From JALHTV01 sp049510055 (lineage in GTDB: Bacteria > Planctomycetota > Phycisphaerae > SM23-33), in assembly GCA_049510055.1 (NCBI GenBank), contig JBEKZI010000048.1:1-15752 (forward strand): a DNA stretch of 15,752 nucleotides. Reading direction: 5' to 3'. The number at the start of each line of letters is the position of its first letter. Positions within the stretch are counted from its first letter, which is position 1. The translations under genes were made by a program, and so were the position numbers. Under the pieces are notes generated by a model. The model ran no database searches. It saw nothing but the letters and a program-made list of their open reading frames with translations, and was not told the origin of the DNA. This document shows positions 13,558 through 15,752 of this stretch, piece after piece.

Positions 13558-14895
13558 ATGCCTCCCGTCGATCCGGCCCTGTGGCAAAGGATTGTGCAGC
13601 AGGTCATCGCCGCGGGTGGGAACATCATTCGGCCGTGGTTCACCGAGCTGGAACCTCTCTCCCTGGAGCACGGGCTGCTGGAGATTCGCGTCGCCGGCCC
13701 CAAAGAGCAGCAATACTGCCGCCGCCACGCCACGCGCCTGTTCACCGAGGCCGCCCAAGCCGCCACGGGTCGGCTGGTGGGCGTCTGCTTCCTCACCCCG
13801 GCCGAGAAAGGCGCCGACGACGCCGAGGCCGCCGAAGGGGTCGCCACGCCGGCTTCGGAAACGGCTGAGGGAGTGACCCTGGGGGAGGATTACACCTTCG
13901 AGGCCTTCGTGATGGGCCCGTGCAACCGCCTGGCCCACGCCGCGTGCCTGGCCGTCAGCGAGACGCCCGGCAAGACCTACAACCCCTTGTACATCCACGG
14001 CAGCGTGGGGCTGGGCAAGACGCACCTGCTCCAGGCCACCTGCCGCAAGATCGCCGCCGCCAACCCCAAGGCCAGCATCTGCGTGCTGAGCTGCGAGATG
14101 TTCGTCAACCACTTCATCGAGGCGGTCGAACGCGGGCAGATCCACGAGTTCCGCTACCGCTACCGCCACGCCGACGTCCTGGCCATCGACGACATCCAGT
14201 TCCTCAGCGCCCACGAGCAGACCCAGGAGGAATTCTTCCACACGTTCAACACGCTCTACCAGTCGCAGCGGCAGATCATCCTGTCCGGCGACCGGGGCCC
14301 CGGGCAGATCCCCGACCTGGAGGAGCGGCTCGTCAGCCGGTTCAACTGGGGGCTGGTCGCCCAGATCGACCGGCCCAGCTACGAGACGCGCGTGGCCATC
14401 GTCCGCAAAAAGGCCCGCATGCGCAACAGTGACTTGCCGGAGGACGTCATCTGCTTCATCGCCGGCGTGATCGACTCCAACGCCCGCGAGCTGGAAGGGG
14501 CGCTGTCCAAGGTAGCCATGCTGGCGCAGGTCACCGGAAGAACCATCGACATTCCCCTGGCCGAGGAGGCCCTGGGCACCAAGCTCGGCACGGCCCGCAA
14601 GGACATCTCCATCGAGGACATCCTCAAGGCCGTCACCGTGCGGTTCAGCGTCCGCCTGGCGGACCTCCAGTCCAAGAAACGCACGCGATCCATCGCCCTG
14701 CCGCGGCAGGTGTGTATGTTCCTGGCCCGCGAACTTACCCGCCACAGCCTGGAGGAAATCGGCGGCTACTTCGGCGGGCGAGACCACACGACCGTCATGC
14801 ACGCCAAGCGCACCATCGACCTACTGAGGAAGCAAGACCCCCACCTCCAGGCCACCCTGGACCTCATCTCTCAGGAACTTGCCCACAACGCCTGA
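13558..14895 (+). CDS. dnaA: Chromosomal replication initiator protein DnaA
   Basis: DnaA binds 9-base boxes at the origin and, with ATP, opens it and helps load the helicase. The 445-residue protein has a divergent N-terminal domain (about 1-80), a short Ala/Glu-rich linker (about 82-110), the AAA+ domain (about 111-340) and the DNA-binding domain (about 350-440). Walker A is GSVGLGKTH (148-156). Walker B is LAIDDIQFL (208-216). Sensor 1 and arginine-finger region are ILSGDRGP and RLVSRFNWG; sensor 2 is NARELEGAL. The box-recognition signature is GGYFGGRDHTTVMHA (402-416). Translation could also begin at TTG 13555, but ATG 13558 has AAAGG 8 bases upstream. It has its own promoter, separate from dnaE. 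dnaN, recF and gyrB, often next to dnaA, do not follow; trmB does. Confidence 0.97.
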   Translation: MPPVDPALWQRIVQQVIAAGGNIIRPWFTELEPLSLEHGLLEIRVAGPKEQQYCRRHATRLFTEAAQAATGRLVGVCFLTPAEKGADDAEAAEGVATPASETAEGVTLGEDYTFEAFVMGPCNRLAHAACLAVSETPGKTYNPLYIHGSVGLGKTHLLQATCRKIAAANPKASICVLSCEMFVNHFIEAVERGQIHEFRYRYRHADVLAIDDIQFLSAHEQTQEEFFHTFNTLYQSQRQIILSGDRGPGQIPDLEERLVSRFNWGLVAQIDRPSYETRVAIVRKKARMRNSDLPEDVICFIAGVIDSNARELEGALSKVAMLAQVTGRTIDIPLAEEALGTKLGTARKDISIEDILKAVTVRFSVRLADLQSKKRTRSIALPRQVCMFLARELTRHSLEEIGGYFGGRDHTTVMHAKRTIDLLRKQDPHLQATLDLISQELAHNA

Positions 14896-14923
14896 CAGGC
14901 AAGACCCCCGGCCGCCAACAGCC

Positions 14924-14940
14924 ACCGGTGGATAACCGGT
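14924..14940. promoter_or_regulatory. DnaA-box-like site inside an ACCGGT inverted repeat
   Basis: ACCGGT occurs at 14924-14929 and 14935-14940, forming an inverted repeat with GGATA between. The minus-strand 9-mer TTATCCACC (14935-14927) differs from the consensus DnaA box only at the last base. A third ACCGGT lies at 15167-15172. Confidence 0.45.
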
Positions 14941-15199
14941 TCAAAACTTGTTCGGTGCCCTGTCAAGAACTGCGCCAGTCCTAGCCGGCAGGCGGTCGGT
15001 ACACTACTACGGCTACTCCCCTCGCCGCCAAGCCATTCTTGAGCCGAGTTATCTAACCTATTACCCCACAAGTTACCCACCGCTAGGCTTTGGGATTTGT
15101 TTCGTCGTAATCCCCCTGTGGGGCTTTGCTTGAGGTTAGTTTTCTGTTGCCCTGCTAACACTATCAACCGGTCCTATCAATACTCCTACTAATGTTTAA

Positions 15200-15215
15200 C
15201 CTCTATATATAGAGG
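15200..15215. repeat. Perfect 16-base AT-rich palindrome
   Basis: CCTCTATA (15200-15207) is followed directly by its reverse complement TATAGAGG (15208-15215). The TA-rich centre would melt easily, which fits an unwinding element or a dimeric protein site near an origin. It contains no gene. Confidence 0.6.
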
Positions 15216-15261
15216 CCGTCCCCGGGCAAGGCAGTGAGGTTGGGAAGGAAGACATCGACGC

Positions 15262-15752
15262 TCAGCGGAACCGGATCACAGCCGCTCCGTAGAACGGCCG
15301 GCCTTGGGCGATGTACTTCCGCTCAAAGTTACTGCCTGCCAGCTCGCCGTCCTTGTCGCTCATGCGTGGCATTGCCATGGTCGCCAGGCCTTCGGCACCG
15401 ACCAGGACGCCTTGGATTTGGCGGTAGTAGTCCAGATGGTCCGTCACGACAATCAGTTGGCCGCCAATCTTCAGGCAGCAACGAACAGCGGCAACGAATG
15501 ACGGTTGAATCAGCCGGCGGCGCTGGTGGCGGCGCTTAGGCCAGGGGTCGGGGAAGTAGATATGGACCCGCCATAACGATTGCTCCGCCAGGCGCCGGCG
15601 CACCAGATCGTCGGCATCGGCGCAGAGCAGCCGGACGTTCGTCAGCCCGGCCCGGCGGACACGGTCGGCCGCGTAGGCGCAGTAGGCCTTGGCCCACTCG
15701 ACGCCCAGGAAGTTCACCTCCGGCCGCCCGGCCGCCCGGGCCACCAGGAACG
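15262..15752 (-). CDS. trmB: tRNA (guanine-N7-)-methyltransferase, 3' portion (5' end outside window)
   Basis: TrmB uses S-adenosylmethionine to methylate G46 in the variable loop of many tRNAs. The frame stays open to the window edge, upstream of the GTG at 15744, so the N-terminus, including the glycine-rich SAM-binding loop, lies outside; about 163 residues are visible of a usual 210-240. Landmarks, in order, are NFLGVEWA (end of the SAM fold's second strand), LLCADADDLV, the family signature IYFPDPWPKRRHQRRR, GGQLIVVTDHLDYY, and the C-terminal substrate-binding motif SNFERKYIAQGRPFY. The stop is TGA at 15264-15262. It converges on dnaA across the candidate origin. Confidence 0.94.
   Translation of the reverse strand, partial: FLVARAAGRPEVNFLGVEWAKAYCAYAADRVRRAGLTNVRLLCADADDLVRRRLAEQSLWRVHIYFPDPWPKRRHQRRRLIQPSFVAAVRCCLKIGGQLIVVTDHLDYYRQIQGVLVGAEGLATMAMPRMSDKDGELAGSNFERKYIAQGRPFYGAAVIRFR

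Larger units (their letters stand above)
14896..15261. other. Candidate replication origin (oriC) region
   Basis: This 366-base gap separates the convergent genes dnaA and trmB, far more than terminators need. It contains TTATCCACC on the minus strand (14935-14927, 8 of 9 to the DnaA box) and TTACCCACC (15073-15081, 7 of 9). TTATCTAAC (15049-15057) is a poorer match. The right part (about 15150-15215) is AT-rich and ends in a 16-base palindrome; CTATCAA occurs twice with 13-base spacing (15161, 15174). A small CCCC-TGT-GGGG hairpin (15113-15123) followed by CTTTGCTT may end dnaA transcription. Position beside dnaA supports an origin, but few strong boxes are present, so the call is tentative. 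Confidence 0.45.

Overview
The window is from a GC-rich bacterial chromosome. Most of it is dense housekeeping sequence, with a few AT-richer patches between and within operons. Gene content, the style of DnaE, RpoD and DnaA, and two short palindromic or dispersed-repeat motifs suggest a planctomycete-like bacterium. That assignment is inference; no rRNA is present to fix it.

Layout from left to right. (1) The 3' part of dnaG (primase), then rpoD behind its own strong promoter, then rmuC, all on +. (2) A four-gene minus-strand unit read from purA through uppS and a class II aldolase to a DUF4062/TIR-like gene. Its junctions are a TGATG overlap, a 22-base gap and a 4-base gap, so it looks like one transcript. 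Its last gene is visibly lower in GC than the other three and looks acquired. (3) An accessory patch at about 8150-9460. It holds a small broken ORF, a weak terminator, an unrecognised winged-helix-like protein gene, a long perfect hairpin and a very unusual tRNA-like gene. (4) dnaE (replicative polymerase), preceded by a compact three-way-junction RNA fold in its leader, then dnaA. (5) A 366-base AT-richer gap with DnaA-box-like sites and a 16-base palindrome, a candidate replication origin. (6) The 3' part of trmB on the minus strand, cut by the window end.

Working together, dnaG, dnaE and dnaA supply priming, chain elongation and initiation, and rpoD the main sigma factor. The minus operon supplies AMP synthesis (purA) and the lipid carrier precursor for the cell wall (uppS).

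The most striking signal is the 94-nt tRNA-like gene at 9362-9455. It cannot fold with the normal 7-bp acceptor and 5-bp T stem, but fits a 9+3 arrangement. It has a long variable arm, a 4-nt D loop, G73 and an apparent CUA (amber) anticodon, resembling the rare 'allo-tRNA' class. The second is the 85-nt junction structure directly ahead of dnaE. I could not run folding or homology searches, so both rest on hand pairing.
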